Shown here: in pieces, positions 26,734 to 35,671 of the stretch
Position numbering within the stretch: position 1 is the stretch's first letter
How the letters are laid out: the number at the start of each line of letters is the position of its first letter
The notes under the pieces: model-generated
Database searches by the model: none
Seen by the model: the letters and a program-made list of their open reading frames with translations, nothing else
What the model was told of the DNA's origin: nothing
From: Desulfovibrio sp. X2
Lineage (GTDB): Bacteria > Desulfobacterota > Desulfovibrionia > Desulfovibrionales > Desulfovibrionaceae
NCBI RefSeq assembly: GCF_000422205.1
Contig: NZ_ATHV01000024.1
Span: forward strand, 1-52,240
DNA length: 52,240 bases
Reading direction: 5' to 3'
Translations under genes and position numbers: made by a program

Positions 26734-28344
26734 ATGTCAGACAAAGCTTTTGCGGCCACGCTCAGGCGCGAGGTCGAGCGCCGCCGCACCTTCGGCATCA
26801 TCAGCCACCCGGACGCGGGCAAGACCACGCTGACGGAGAAGCTCCTGCTCTTCGGCGGGGTGATCCACCTCGCGGGCGCGGTCAAGGCCAAGAAGGCCGC
26901 GCGTCACGCCACGTCGGACTGGATGGCCATCGAGAAGGAGCGCGGCATCTCCGTGACCTCCTCGGTGATGCAGTTCGAGTACGACGGCTACGAGGTCAAC
27001 CTGCTGGACACCCCGGGCCACCAGGACTTTTCCGAGGACACCTACCGCGTGCTCACGGCCGTGGACTCGGCGCTCATGGTCATCGACTCGGTCAAGGGCG
27101 TGGAGACGCAGACCAAGAAGCTCATGGACGTGTGCCGCATGCGCGACACGCCGATCATGACCTTCGTGAACAAGCTCGACCGCGACGGCCGCACGCCCTT
27201 CGAGCTCCTGGACGACATCGAGCAGAACCTGGGCATCGAGTGCGCGCCCATGACCTGGCCCATCGGCATGGGCAAGCTCTTCCAGGGCGTGTACGACCTG
27301 CGCCGGGGCATGATCCGGTTCTTCGAGAGCGAGGGCAAGGGATCGCGGCCGCGCGAGGCCGAGGTGGTCAAGGGGCTCGACGACCCGAAGCTCGACAGGC
27401 TCATCGGCGAGTCCGCGGCCGCGGAGCTGCGCGCCGAGCTCGAGCTGCTCGAGGGCGCGGGCTATCCCTTCGACCACGAGCGCTACCTGGCGGGCAAGCA
27501 GACGCCGGTCTTCTTCGGCAGCGCGGTGAACAACTTCGGCGTGCGCGAGCTGCTGGAGGCCTTCCTGCAGTATGCCCCGGCGCCCAGGCCGCGCGCGGCC
27601 GAGAGCCGCGAGGTCCTGCCCACGGAGGAGCAGTTCTCCGGCGTGATCTTCAAGATCCAGGCGAACATGGACCCGGCGCACCGCGACCGCGTGGCGTTTC
27701 TGCGCGTCAACTCCGGCCGCTTCAGCCGCGGCATGAAGGCCAGGCACCAGCGCACGGGCAAGGACATGCTCCTGCACAACGCCATCATCTTCATGGCCCA
27801 GGACCGCTCCGGCGTGGAGGAGGCCTGGCCCGGCGACATCATCGGCATCCCGAACCACGGCACGCTGCGCATCGGCGACACGCTGTGCGAGGGCAAGGAG
27901 CCGCTGCGCTACCTCGGCATCCCGCACTTCGCGCCGGAGCACTTCCGCCGCGTGGTGCTGAAGAACCCCTTCAAGGCCAAGCAGCTGGACAAGGGGCTCG
28001 AGCAGCTGACCGAGGAGGGCGCCATCCAGTTCTTCCGCCCCGCCATGGGCCGCGACCAGATCCTCGGCGCCGTGGGCGCGCTGCAGTTCGACGTCATCGC
28101 CGCGCGCCTGGCCGCGGAGTACGACGTGCAGATCCTGACCGAGCCCATGGGCATCGCGGCCGTGCGCTGGCTGGCCGGCGACGACGCCATCGTGCTCGAG
28201 CGGCTCAAGCGCGACAACCAGAGCGCCATGGTCACGGACTCGGACGGCCACCTGGCCATGACCTTCGCCAGCGAATGGCGGCTGGAAAAGGCCCAGGAGG
28301 ACTACCCCGAGGTCCGCTTCCTGACCACGCGCGAGTGCGTCTGA
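26734..28344 (+). CDS. prfC: Peptide chain release factor 3
   Basis: This 536-residue translational GTPase recycles RF1 and RF2 from the ribosome after termination. The GTPase motifs are complete: G1 HPDAGKTT (about residues 25-32), G2 region [10 protein letters not shown]3 DTPGHQDF and G4 NKLD. The RF3-specific sequences [14 protein letters not shown] and [16 protein letters not shown] are present, as is the C-terminal domain ending in RFLTTREC. Length and order match E. coli RF3 (529 residues). The ATG at 26734 is used. It is a single-gene unit, with the AmiS terminator upstream and a very long hairpin downstream. Confidence 0.97.
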   Translation: MSDKAFAATLRREVERRRTFGIISHPDAGKTTLTEKLLLFGGVIHLAGAVKAKKAARHATSDWMAIEKERGISVTSSVMQFEYDGYEVNLLDTPGHQDFSEDTYRVLTAVDSALMVIDSVKGVETQTKKLMDVCRMRDTPIMTFVNKLDRDGRTPFELLDDIEQNLGIECAPMTWPIGMGKLFQGVYDLRRGMIRFFESEGKGSRPREAEVVKGLDDPKLDRLIGESAAAELRAELELLEGAGYPFDHERYLAGKQTPVFFGSAVNNFGVRELLEAFLQYAPAPRPRAAESREVLPTEEQFSGVIFKIQANMDPAHRDRVAFLRVNSGRFSRGMKARHQRTGKDMLLHNAIIFMAQDRSGVEEAWPGDIIGIPNHGTLRIGDTLCEGKEPLRYLGIPHFAPEHFRRVVLKNPFKAKQLDKGLEQLTEEGAIQFFRPAMGRDQILGAVGALQFDVIAARLAAEYDVQILTEPMGIAAVRWLAGDDAIVLERLKRDNQSAMVTDSDGHLAMTFASEWRLEKAQEDYPEVRFLTTRECV

Positions 28345-28394
28345 TCCTCATCCCTTCCTGATTCATTCCGGCCGGATAGATGTCCGGCCCGAAA

Positions 28395-28445
28395 CGCGCG
28401 ACGTCCCGGGCGATGCTCCTCGAGCATCGTCCGGGACGTCGCGCG
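28395..28445. terminator. Bidirectional 24-bp hairpin between prfC and yjbQ
   Basis: The stem pairs 28395-28418 with 28422-28445 around a 3-base loop. Every position is Watson-Crick except one G-U pair (28410 with 28430). It lies between two convergent genes and lacks a real U tract on either side (only GAAA on the left). It probably serves as a shared terminator or mRNA end. Confidence 0.75.
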
Positions 28446-28487
28446 TCCGCCCGGCCGCACGGCGCGGGCAGGGAAAATGACGGCCTC

Positions 28488-28889
28488 CTATGCCCCGCCG
28501 GGCAGGAACTGCAGCCAGACGTTGCGGGAGCGGGGGCCGTCGAATTCGCAGAAGTAGACGTGCTGCCAGGTGCCGAGCTTCACTTCGCCGTCGGCCACGA
28601 CGACGAGCTGGCCGCAGCCGGTGAGGCTCGACTTGACGTGGGCGTCGGAGTTGCCCTCCGAGTGGCGGTAGTCGCCCTCGAGGGGCACCAGGCGGCGCAG
28701 GGTGGTCAGGATGTCGCGCTGCACGTCCGGGTCGGCGCCCTCGTTCACGGTGATGGCCGCCGTGGTGTGGGGGCAGTAGACGAGGAGCGCTCCGTCGCGC
28801 CAGTCGTTGTCGCGCACCGCGCGACGCACCTCGGAGGTGATGTCGACCATTTCCTCGTGCCGTTCGGTGGTGACGCGCAAGGTCTGCAT
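28488..28889 (-). CDS. YjbQ-family protein (secondary thiamine-phosphate synthase type)
   Basis: A 133-residue protein of the UPF0047/YjbQ family. The family signature is clear: LLVYCPHTTAAITVNEGADPDV (about residues 41-62), then DYRHSEGNSDAHVKSSLTG (about 77-95) and a late GTWQHVYFCEFDGPR. The conserved His, Asp and Glu residues probably form the active site or a metal site. Some members can complement thiamine-phosphate synthase, but their natural role is uncertain. The start ATG overlaps the stop of the bacteriohemerythrin gene by one base (TGATG), so the two are translationally coupled. Confidence 0.9.
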   Translation of the reverse strand: MQTLRVTTERHEEMVDITSEVRRAVRDNDWRDGALLVYCPHTTAAITVNEGADPDVQRDILTTLRRLVPLEGDYRHSEGNSDAHVKSSLTGCGQLVVVADGEVKLGTWQHVYFCEFDGPRSRNVWLQFLPGGA

Positions 28890-29296
28890 CAGGCTTTTCC
28901 CTTCTCCTTGAGGAAGGCGGCCAGGCGCATGTCCGTGCCCCGGATGTGGCCGAGCCACCAGTCCGTCAGATAGTCCAAGACCTCGGTGGAAAGCTCTTCC
29001 TCGCCCTTGGTGGTATCCACGAGGAAGCCGATGGTCTTCTCCATGAACACGCGGTGCTGGGCCACGTGGACGTCGCGCTCGGGGTAGCCGTTCTCGGCCA
29101 TGAGCTTCTCCTCGGTCCCGAAGTGGTAGCAGGCGTAGTCCGAGAGCTCTCCGATGATGCGCGTGATGATCTCCTTGGCGCGTCCGGCGGCGTAGGACTG
29201 GTAGAGTTCGTTGATGAGCCCCGTGAGCTTCTCGTGCTGCTCGTCGATGTCGGCGACGCCGATGTTCAGGCTCGGGTTCCAGCAGATCTCCGGCAT
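28889..29296 (-). CDS. Bacteriohemerythrin
   Basis: A 135-residue single-domain hemerythrin, an oxygen-binding non-haem di-iron protein. The iron ligands are visible in order: His in IDEQHEKL, His and Glu in YHFGTEEKLM, the HxxxH pair in HVAQHRVFME, and His and Asp in LGHIRGTDMRL. Such proteins in anaerobic or microaerophilic bacteria store, carry or remove oxygen, or sense it for chemotaxis. The ATG at 29296 has a strong GAGGAGGAG ribosome site. The gene is coupled to yjbQ downstream, a pairing without an obvious biochemical reason. Confidence 0.95.
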   Translation of the reverse strand: MPEICWNPSLNIGVADIDEQHEKLTGLINELYQSYAAGRAKEIITRIIGELSDYACYHFGTEEKLMAENGYPERDVHVAQHRVFMEKTIGFLVDTTKGEEELSTEVLDYLTDWWLGHIRGTDMRLAAFLKEKGKA

Positions 29297-29402
29297 GTTC
29301 TCCTCCTCGAATAAGGACAGTCTTCTTGGTAGCAGCGGCGCCGCGGCATGGCAATGCCGCGGCGCCGGAAAAGGGGCTTTGCGGGGGCGCGGGGCCGGAC
29401 GC

Positions 29403-30635
29403 TTACGCCGGTCGCGTGGCGCTGATGACGAAGACGGGGTTCTGGCCCCGAAGGCGCGTGCCCGGTCCCAGGATCTCGGACTGGCTGACCTGGACCTGCT
29501 GGATGGAGGTGGGCCAGGAGAGCGAGGCGAAGACGCTCTGGGCGCGGGAGAGCGAGTCCAGGAGCACGGCGTGGGCGGTGATGCGTCCGCCGGGCTTCAG
29601 GCGCCTGCAGCAGGCGCGCAGGACTTCCTCGCCCTGGGAGCCGCCGCCGCCGATGCCGCCGCCGAGCCCCCCGCCCACGAAGATGCGGTCGGGATCGGGC
29701 AGGCCCGCGAGGCAGTCCGGGGCCTCTCCGGCAACGGCGAGCACGGACCAGGCGCCGGTGCGGCGCAGGTTCTCGCGCAGCATCTCCATGCGCCTCTCGT
29801 CGCGCTCCACGGCCACGACCTCGCCGTCGCTGGCCAGCACCGCGGCTTCGATGGACACGGCGCCGCAGCCCGCGCCCACGTCCCAGACCACGTCCTCGGG
29901 CTCGATGGCCAGCGAGGCGAGGCCCACGGCGCGCACGGGCCACTTGGTGATCATGTCGCCCTCGTGGGCCAGGTCCTCGTCCGGGATGCCCAGGCGAAGC
30001 GGCAGGGGCGCCTTGCGGCGGCGCTCGAGCACGGCCATGTTCAGGGGCGAGAAGCGCTCCTGCACGGCGTGCTCGAGGGAGTAGAGGCCGATGCGCTCGG
30101 TGGGCGACTCCAGGTCCTCGAAGACCCACATGCCGTAGTCCGTGGCGCCGCGCTCGAGCAGGGAGCGGGCGATGGTGCCGGGCGTGTGCTCGTCGTCGGT
30201 GAACACGGCCACGCGCTCGTACCAGGTGAGGGCCGCGAAGAGCGGGGCCTGGTCGTCGCGGCCGTGCATGGAGACCACGCGGATGTCCTGCCAGGGCAGG
30301 CCCATGCGCGCGGCCGCGGTCTGCAGCGTGGTCACGCCGGGATGGATGCGCACGCTCTCGGCGCCCAGCGTCTCGATCAGGGTGCGGCCGATGCCGTAGA
30401 AGAGCGGATCGCCGTCCGCGAGCACGACCACGCGCCTGCCCTCGTCGGAGCGGGCGCGGATGGCGTCGATGACCTTGCCGAGGGGCGCGGTGATGGCGAT
30501 GCGCTCGCCCCCGGCGTCCGGGAAGGCGGCGAGCTGCCGCTTGCCGCCGACGATGACGTCGGCGTCCGCGATGGCCAGGCAGGTGGCGCCGCAGAGAAGT
30601 TCGGGGTTCAGGCCGATGCCCACGACCTCGATCAT
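29403..30635 (-). CDS. cbiET: Precorrin-6Y C5,15-methyltransferase (decarboxylating), CbiE-CbiT fusion
   Basis: A 410-residue bifunctional cobalamin biosynthesis enzyme. The N-terminal half (residues 1-210) is CbiE, a tetrapyrrole methyltransferase (MIEVVGIGLNPELL, VVVLADGDPLFYGIG, IHPGVTTLQTAAARMG). The C-terminal half (about 220-410) is CbiT, a Rossmann methyltransferase with VVWDVGAGCGAVSIEAA and IFVGGGLGG. Together they methylate C5 and C15 of the corrin precursor and remove the acetate carboxyl at C12. The ATG at 30635 has a GAGGAGGA ribosome site and overlaps the cbiD stop (ATGA). It is the last gene of a three-gene cobalamin block. Confidence 0.95.
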   Translation of the reverse strand: MIEVVGIGLNPELLCGATCLAIADADVIVGGKRQLAAFPDAGGERIAITAPLGKVIDAIRARSDEGRRVVVLADGDPLFYGIGRTLIETLGAESVRIHPGVTTLQTAAARMGLPWQDIRVVSMHGRDDQAPLFAALTWYERVAVFTDDEHTPGTIARSLLERGATDYGMWVFEDLESPTERIGLYSLEHAVQERFSPLNMAVLERRRKAPLPLRLGIPDEDLAHEGDMITKWPVRAVGLASLAIEPEDVVWDVGAGCGAVSIEAAVLASDGEVVAVERDERRMEMLRENLRRTGAWSVLAVAGEAPDCLAGLPDPDRIFVGGGLGGGIGGGGSQGEEVLRACCRRLKPGGRITAHAVLLDSLSRAQSVFASLSWPTSIQQVQVSQSEILGPGTRLRGQNPVFVISATRPA

Positions 30636-31879
30636 GGTCTGTCCTCCTCGCTGGAAGCGTCGTTCAGGCGGGTCCCGTCGTAGTCCAAGAGGACGCAGCG
30701 CGCAAGCATTGTGCGACCGTCCCGGGCGGAAAAGCCCGATTCGGGAGAAACTGAAAAGCCCGATTGGGGGGAATACGGCGCGTCTGTTTGGGGGGAAGCG
30801 GCGAAACCGGCCGCGGCGCGGGCGGCCAGGCGGCAGAGCTCGTGCAGCAGGCCGGGCAGGGCAGGGGAGGGGCGCAGGATCTCCAGGGCGTGGCGGGCCG
30901 TGGCGCAGGCGGGAAGCTGTGCCGCCAGGGGCTCGGCCACGCCCGCGGCCCGGGCCCGGCGCGCCAGGAAGTCGAGGTCCAGGGCGGCGCTGTGGGCGTG
31001 GGTGTTGGGCAGGGCCTGGGCCTGCTTGACCAGCTTGCCGAAGAAGACGCCCCAGACCATCCGCGCAAAGCCGCGGCTTGCGGCCTCCCGGCAGGCGAAG
31101 GCGAAGAAGTCCGCGGCCTGGACGATGGAGTGCTCCGGCATGTCCGGCAGGCCGAGGGCCGGAAGGTTTTCGCGCAGGAAGCGCTCGCTGCGTCCGCCCG
31201 TGCACAGGGCGATGGTGGTCGCGCCCAGGGCCTTGGCCACGTCCATGGCCTGGGCCACGGAGGCGGTCCAGGCCTCGTGGCTGAAGGGCCGCACCGTGCC
31301 GCGCGTGCCCAGGATGGAGATGCCGCCCAGGATGCCGAGGCGCGCGTTCATGGTCTTCTCGGCGATGCGCTCGCCCTCGGGCACCTCGATGAGCACGTCC
31401 GCGCCCGCAGCGCCTTGCGCCTGGGCCAGGGCCTCGGCCACGGCGGCCGCGATCTGGCCGCGCGGCGCAGGGTTGATGGCCGCCTCGCCCACGGCCACGG
31501 GCAGCCCGGGCAGGGTGGCCCGGCCCACGCCGCGCCCGCCGTCCACGCTGACGCCGGGAACGTCCGAGAGGCGCACCAGGGCCTCTATGCGGGCCATGTG
31601 CGTGGCGTCCGGGTCGTCGCCGCCGTCCTTTATCACCAGGCCGCGCACGGCCTCGTCCTCTCCCCAGCCCTCGCGGGTCGCGCGCTCCACGGGCACGTCG
31701 AGCCGAGCGCCCGTGGGCAGGGGGGTGTCCACGAGAAGCGGCGTGTCCGCCGCGTCTCCCGGCTCCCGCGCTCCTGGCCGCAGGAGCCCGAGCAGGGCAA
31801 GGGTCGCGGCCTTGGCCGCCGCGGCCGCCGCGGTCCCGGTGGTGAAGCCCTCGCGCAGGGCCTGGCCCTTGCGGCTCAT
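30632..31879 (-). CDS. cbiD: Cobalt-precorrin-5B C1-methyltransferase CbiD
   Basis: The 415-residue protein is the CbiD methyltransferase of cobalamin biosynthesis. It opens with LREGFTTGTAAAAAAKAA and contains KDGGDDPDATH, NPAPRGQI, GILGGISILGTRGTVRPFS and LCTGGRSE. It methylates C1 during corrin ring contraction, mainly in the anaerobic route. It is somewhat longer than usual because of a C-terminal tail with two similar octads (YSPQSGFS and VSPESGFS), encoded by DNA with two copies of AAAAGCCCGATT 24 bases apart. Its start overlaps the cbiA stop and its own stop overlaps the cbiET start, both as ATGA. Confidence 0.95.
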   Translation of the reverse strand: MSRKGQALREGFTTGTAAAAAAKAATLALLGLLRPGAREPGDAADTPLLVDTPLPTGARLDVPVERATREGWGEDEAVRGLVIKDGGDDPDATHMARIEALVRLSDVPGVSVDGGRGVGRATLPGLPVAVGEAAINPAPRGQIAAAVAEALAQAQGAAGADVLIEVPEGERIAEKTMNARLGILGGISILGTRGTVRPFSHEAWTASVAQAMDVAKALGATTIALCTGGRSERFLRENLPALGLPDMPEHSIVQAADFFAFACREAASRGFARMVWGVFFGKLVKQAQALPNTHAHSAALDLDFLARRARAAGVAEPLAAQLPACATARHALEILRPSPALPGLLHELCRLAARAAAGFAASPQTDAPYSPQSGFSVSPESGFSARDGRTMLARCVLLDYDGTRLNDASSEEDRP

Positions 31880-33282
31880 GGCTCGGCGGTCTGGGCTGCG
31901 GCGGCTCCCGCCCGGCCCGCGGCGCAGGCATCCGCGAAGTGGCGGGCCAGCAGCGGGTTGGAGCCGAAATGCAGGTGGATGTAGGAGGCCGCGACGGTGT
32001 GCGCGGCAAAGCCGTCCGGGCGCTCGCGCGGCCCCTTGCGGTCCTCCACGGCGTAGAGCCCGGCCTGCGCGTAGGCCTCGTCCGGGATGGAGGAGTAGTG
32101 GAACTCGTGGCCCCGGGCCAGGGTCCCGGCCGGGCCCAGGAGCGAGTCCGCCGCGGTCGTCACCTGGCGGTAGCCGAGCCCCGCGAAGCGCTCGTTCATG
32201 CGCGCGGCGAAGGGGAAGACCCCGGCCATGCGGCAGGTGAGGCCGTTCACGTCCACCATGGAGTCCATGAGGTACATGAAGCCGCCGCATTCCGCGTAGA
32301 CCGGGCGGTCGTCCTCGCAAAAGCGCCTGATCTCGCGCCTGAGCCCCGCGTTGTTCGAGAGGTCGTAGGCGTAGAGCTCCGGGTAGCCGCCGCCGAGGTA
32401 GAGGCCGTCCGCGCCCTCGGGCAGCCGCTTGTCCGCGATGGGCGAGAAGGGCAGCAGCTCGGCCCCGGCCGCCTCCAGCAGGCGCAGGTTCTCGTGGTAG
32501 TAGAAGCGGAAGGCCGCGTCGCGGGCCACGGCGATGCGCGCGCGGGGCGCCGCGGGCCGGGCTGCGTCCCGCACCGGGGCGGCGGGCGAGACGTCGGGGA
32601 GCCGTTCGAGCAGCGCGTCCAGGTCCAGCGAGCGCTCCACCCAGTCGGCCAGCCGCCCGCGCACCGCGTCCTCGGCCCCCTCTGCGCCGTGGTCCGCGCC
32701 GGGCAGCACCAGCCCCAGATGGCGCGCGGGCAGGGCCAGCCCCTCCTCGCGCGGCAGCAGGCCGAGCAGCGGCGCGGGCAGGTCGGCGCAGGCCTCGCGC
32801 AGGAGCTCGGCGTGGTTGTGCGAGGCCACGCGGTTCAGGACCACGCCCACGAAGGGCAGGGCGGGGTCGAAGGCGAGGTAGCCGCCGACCATGGCCGCGG
32901 CCGAGCGGGCCATGGACGAGGCGTCCGCCGCGAGCAGCACGGGCAGGCCGAGCCACTTGGCCACCTGGGCCGAGGAGCCCGCCTCGTCGCGGCCCGAGAA
33001 GCCGTCGAAGAGGCCCATCACGCCCTCGACCACGGCCACGTCCGCGTCCTGCGCGTGGCGGGCGAAGATCTCCTCCACGCCCGAGCGGCCGCACATCCAG
33101 CCGTCCAGGTTGTGGGAGGCGCGGCCGCAGGCGCGCTCGTGGTGCGCGGGGTCGATGAAGTCCGGCCCGCACTTGAAGGGCGCCACGCGCAGGCCCCGGC
33201 GCCCGAGCGCGGCCATGAGGCCGAGCGCCAGGCTCGTCTTGCCGCAGCCGCTGCGGGTCCCGGCGACCACGAGTCCCTTCAT
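31876..33282 (-). CDS. cbiA: Cobyrinate a,c-diamide synthase CbiA/CobB
   Basis: A 468-residue glutamine-dependent amidotransferase that amidates the a and c side chains of cobyrinic acid, using ATP and glutamine. The N-terminal synthetase part has the P-loop-like VVAGTRSGCGKTSLALGL and the motifs KCGPDFIDPAHH and VVEGVMGLFDGFSG. The C-terminal glutaminase part has the nucleophile region VYAECGGFMYL and the late His in AASYIHLHFGSNP. The ATG at 33282 has a GAAGGGAC ribosome site. It is first in the operon cbiA-cbiD-cbiET. The promoter would lie just upstream, in the 116-bp gap shared with the divergent outer-membrane gene. No cobalamin riboswitch was recognised there. Confidence 0.95.
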   Translation of the reverse strand: MKGLVVAGTRSGCGKTSLALGLMAALGRRGLRVAPFKCGPDFIDPAHHERACGRASHNLDGWMCGRSGVEEIFARHAQDADVAVVEGVMGLFDGFSGRDEAGSSAQVAKWLGLPVLLAADASSMARSAAAMVGGYLAFDPALPFVGVVLNRVASHNHAELLREACADLPAPLLGLLPREEGLALPARHLGLVLPGADHGAEGAEDAVRGRLADWVERSLDLDALLERLPDVSPAAPVRDAARPAAPRARIAVARDAAFRFYYHENLRLLEAAGAELLPFSPIADKRLPEGADGLYLGGGYPELYAYDLSNNAGLRREIRRFCEDDRPVYAECGGFMYLMDSMVDVNGLTCRMAGVFPFAARMNERFAGLGYRQVTTAADSLLGPAGTLARGHEFHYSSIPDEAYAQAGLYAVEDRKGPRERPDGFAAHTVAASYIHLHFGSNPLLARHFADACAAGRAGAAAAQTAEP

Positions 33283-33398
33283 GGCAGTCCCTTCATGCGG
33301 CGCAGGATAGGCCAAAGCAGGCGCGGCGAAAAGGGCTTTGCAGAATCGGCGCCATGAGGCAGGCTGCCAGGGATCGAAAACCTCGGAGGGCAGTGACT

Positions 33399-34373
33399 GT
33401 GACTTGTTTTCGTCTCGCATGCCGCTTCGCGTCCGCCTTCTGCCTGCTGCTCCTGCTCGGCGCGCAGGCGCGGGCCGACACGGTGGTGATGAAGAACGGC
33501 GACCGGCTGAGCGGCATGGTCGTGAACATGGAGAACGGCAAGCTGACGCTTTCCACGGACTACGCCGGAACCCTGACCATCGACTGGGCGGCCGTGGCCC
33601 GGGTGGAGTCGGAAAAGCCCATGACCGTCTACGCGCCGGACGGCGAAGCAAAGAGCCGCACCGTCATCGAGACCCGGACCGGCAAGGTGGAGGCGGTCAA
33701 CGCCAATCCCGGCCGCTGGAAGGTGAGCGCCGACGTCTCGGCCGGATGGATCAACCAGACCGGCAACACGGACTCCCAGGAGACCCGGGCCGACGCCAAG
33801 GTGAAGGCGCGCAAGGACGACGACCGCTACAAGCTCGACGGCCATTTCGAGTGGCAGCAGGACGACGACACGCGCACGGCGTACAACTGGTACGCCCAGC
33901 CCGCGTACGACCGCTTTTTGGGCGAGCATCTGTACTGGACCTTCCTCGGCCGCCTGGAGCACGACGAGTTCCAGGACCTGCGGCTGCGCAAGGTCCTGGG
34001 CACGGGGCCGGGCTGGCAGATACTGGACAACGACATCGCCAGCCTGTCCGTGGAGTTCGGCCCGGCCTACGTCTGGGAGAGCTACAACGGCGACCGCAAC
34101 GACGACGACTTCCCGGCCGCGCGCTGGCAGCTCTCCGCAGAGGTCTGGCTGTGGAAGGACTGGGTGCAGTTCTTTCACGACGACCAGATCCTGGCCAGCT
34201 TCAAGGCGTCCGACGAGGTGCTGCTCGAGAGCGCCACGGGCCTTCGCTTCCCGCTCACGGCGGGCTTCAACCTGACCCTCGAGTACGACCACGACTGGCG
34301 CAACAACCCGGCCCCGGGCACCCGGCGGACCGACGACACGACCATGCTCAAGCTCGGCTACCAGTTCCGCTAG
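33399..34373 (+). CDS. DUF481 outer-membrane beta-barrel protein (YdiY-like)
   Basis: The 324-residue exported protein has a signal peptide (cleaved near GAQARA), an N-terminal segment typical of the family (VVMKNGDRLSGMVVNMENGKL) and a DUF481 barrel. The barrel shows alternating aromatic strands such as VSAGWINQTGNTDSQETRADAK and a terminal Phe-Arg (GYQFR). Proteins of this family sit in the outer membrane, and their function is poorly known. The GTG at 33399 is chosen because GGAGGG lies 8 bases upstream and gives a canonical signal peptide. An in-frame ATG at 33354 has no ribosome site. It is divergent from the cobalamin operon. Confidence 0.85.
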   Translation: MTCFRLACRFASAFCLLLLLGAQARADTVVMKNGDRLSGMVVNMENGKLTLSTDYAGTLTIDWAAVARVESEKPMTVYAPDGEAKSRTVIETRTGKVEAVNANPGRWKVSADVSAGWINQTGNTDSQETRADAKVKARKDDDRYKLDGHFEWQQDDDTRTAYNWYAQPAYDRFLGEHLYWTFLGRLEHDEFQDLRLRKVLGTGPGWQILDNDIASLSVEFGPAYVWESYNGDRNDDDFPAARWQLSAEVWLWKDWVQFFHDDQILASFKASDEVLLESATGLRFPLTAGFNLTLEYDHDWRNNPAPGTRRTDDTTMLKLGYQFR

Positions 34374-34456
34374 CAGGCCGTGCCGAAACGGCGCTCCGCC
34401 GCGTCGGCGAAGGGCCCCGAACGGCTGCGGCAGGGGGCCGTCGGGGGAAGAGCCGC

Positions 34457-35470
34457 CTAGCGCTTGGCGCGCAGGTACTGGCTCGGCCAGTAGTCGATGT
34501 CCACGCCGAGGTCGTGCGCCGCGTGCAGCACCCAGAAGGGGTCGCGCAGGAGCGCCCGGGCCATGAAGACCATGTCCGCGCGGCCGCTCGCGACGATCTC
34601 CTCGGCCATGGCCGGGGCCTCGACGAGCCCGCCCGCGACCACGGGCAGGCCGGTGGCCTTGCGGAGGATCTCCGCGTGGGGAACCTGGAAGCCCGGGAAG
34701 ACGTCGGGCGGCGCCACGTCCACGGTGCCGCCCGTGCTCACGTGCACGATGTCCAGCCCCTCGTCCTTCACGGAATTCACGAGCTCGGCCGTGTCCTCGG
34801 CCTCGTTGCCGCCCTCCATCCAGTCCGTGGCCGAGACGCGCAGGCACAGCGGCATGGAGTCCGGGATCACGGCGCGCACCGCCGCGACGACGCGCCGGGC
34901 GAACAGGGCGCGGTCCTTGCCGTAGGCGTCCTGGCGGCGGTTGGTCAGCGGGGAGAGGAATTCGTTGATCAGATAGCCGTGCGCGCCGTGCAGCTCGATC
35001 ATGCCGAAGCCCGCCTCCACGGCGCGCGCCGCCGCCGAGGCGAAGGCCGCGACCACGGCCCCGATCTCGTCCTTGCTGAGCTCGGCCGGGGTCTTGTAGT
35101 CCGCGGAGAAGGCGAGGGCGCTCGGGGCCACGGGGCGCGGGTCGTCCTGGGCCTTGCGCCCGGCGTGGGCCAGCTGCACGGAGGGCAGGGCGCCCTGGCC
35201 GCGGGCGAAGGCCGCGATGCGCGCGAGCGCCTCGGCCTGCGCCTCGTTCCAGAGTCCCATGTCCTGATCCGAGATGCGGCCGCGCGGCTCCACGGCCGTG
35301 GCCTCGACGGTCATGACGCCCACGCCGCCGAGCACGCGCGCGCCGTAGTGGGCCATGTGGAAGTCGTTCGCCAGGCCGTTCTCGCACGAGTACATGCACA
35401 TGGGCGCCATGAGCACGCGGTTGCGCGCGGTCGCGCCGCGCAGTCTGATGGGGGTGAAGAGCATGGACAT
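34457..35470 (-). CDS. NADH:flavin oxidoreductase, YqjM/NamA type
   Basis: A 337-residue TIM-barrel FMN enzyme of the old yellow enzyme family. The class markers are RNRVLMAPMCMYS near the N terminus (the YqjM-type Cys-containing motif), ATAVEPRGRIS, VQLAHAGRKA, IELHGAHGYLINEFLSPLTNRR and the late VVAGGL and FMARALLRDP. It reduces activated alkenes or other electrophiles with NAD(P)H. The natural substrate is unknown, and detoxification is a common proposal. The ATG at 35470 is used. A second in-frame ATG two codons later is possible. It stands alone, between two plus-strand genes. Confidence 0.92.
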   Translation of the reverse strand: MSMLFTPIRLRGATARNRVLMAPMCMYSCENGLANDFHMAHYGARVLGGVGVMTVEATAVEPRGRISDQDMGLWNEAQAEALARIAAFARGQGALPSVQLAHAGRKAQDDPRPVAPSALAFSADYKTPAELSKDEIGAVVAAFASAAARAVEAGFGMIELHGAHGYLINEFLSPLTNRRQDAYGKDRALFARRVVAAVRAVIPDSMPLCLRVSATDWMEGGNEAEDTAELVNSVKDEGLDIVHVSTGGTVDVAPPDVFPGFQVPHAEILRKATGLPVVAGGLVEAPAMAEEIVASGRADMVFMARALLRDPFWVLHAAHDLGVDIDYWPSQYLRAKR

Positions 35471-35671
35471 GGAAGGCCCCCTCGTCTCGGGCCGGTTGCA
35501 TTCGACGTCTGCGCCCCCGCCCCCGCGGGACGGGGAGGACGGAACTGGGCCAGGGTATACCAAGCCGTCCAAAGGGCAAGAACGCACCGCAAGGTTCGCT
35601 GGTATGCGTATGGATACCGGCCCGGCCGTCCGGCGCTCGCCATTTGCCGCGCGAGCGGCTATCCTCCGGCC

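Noticed and set aside
33283-33398. Cobalamin riboswitch before cbiA
   Set aside because: The gap is too short and lacks the B12-box sequence.
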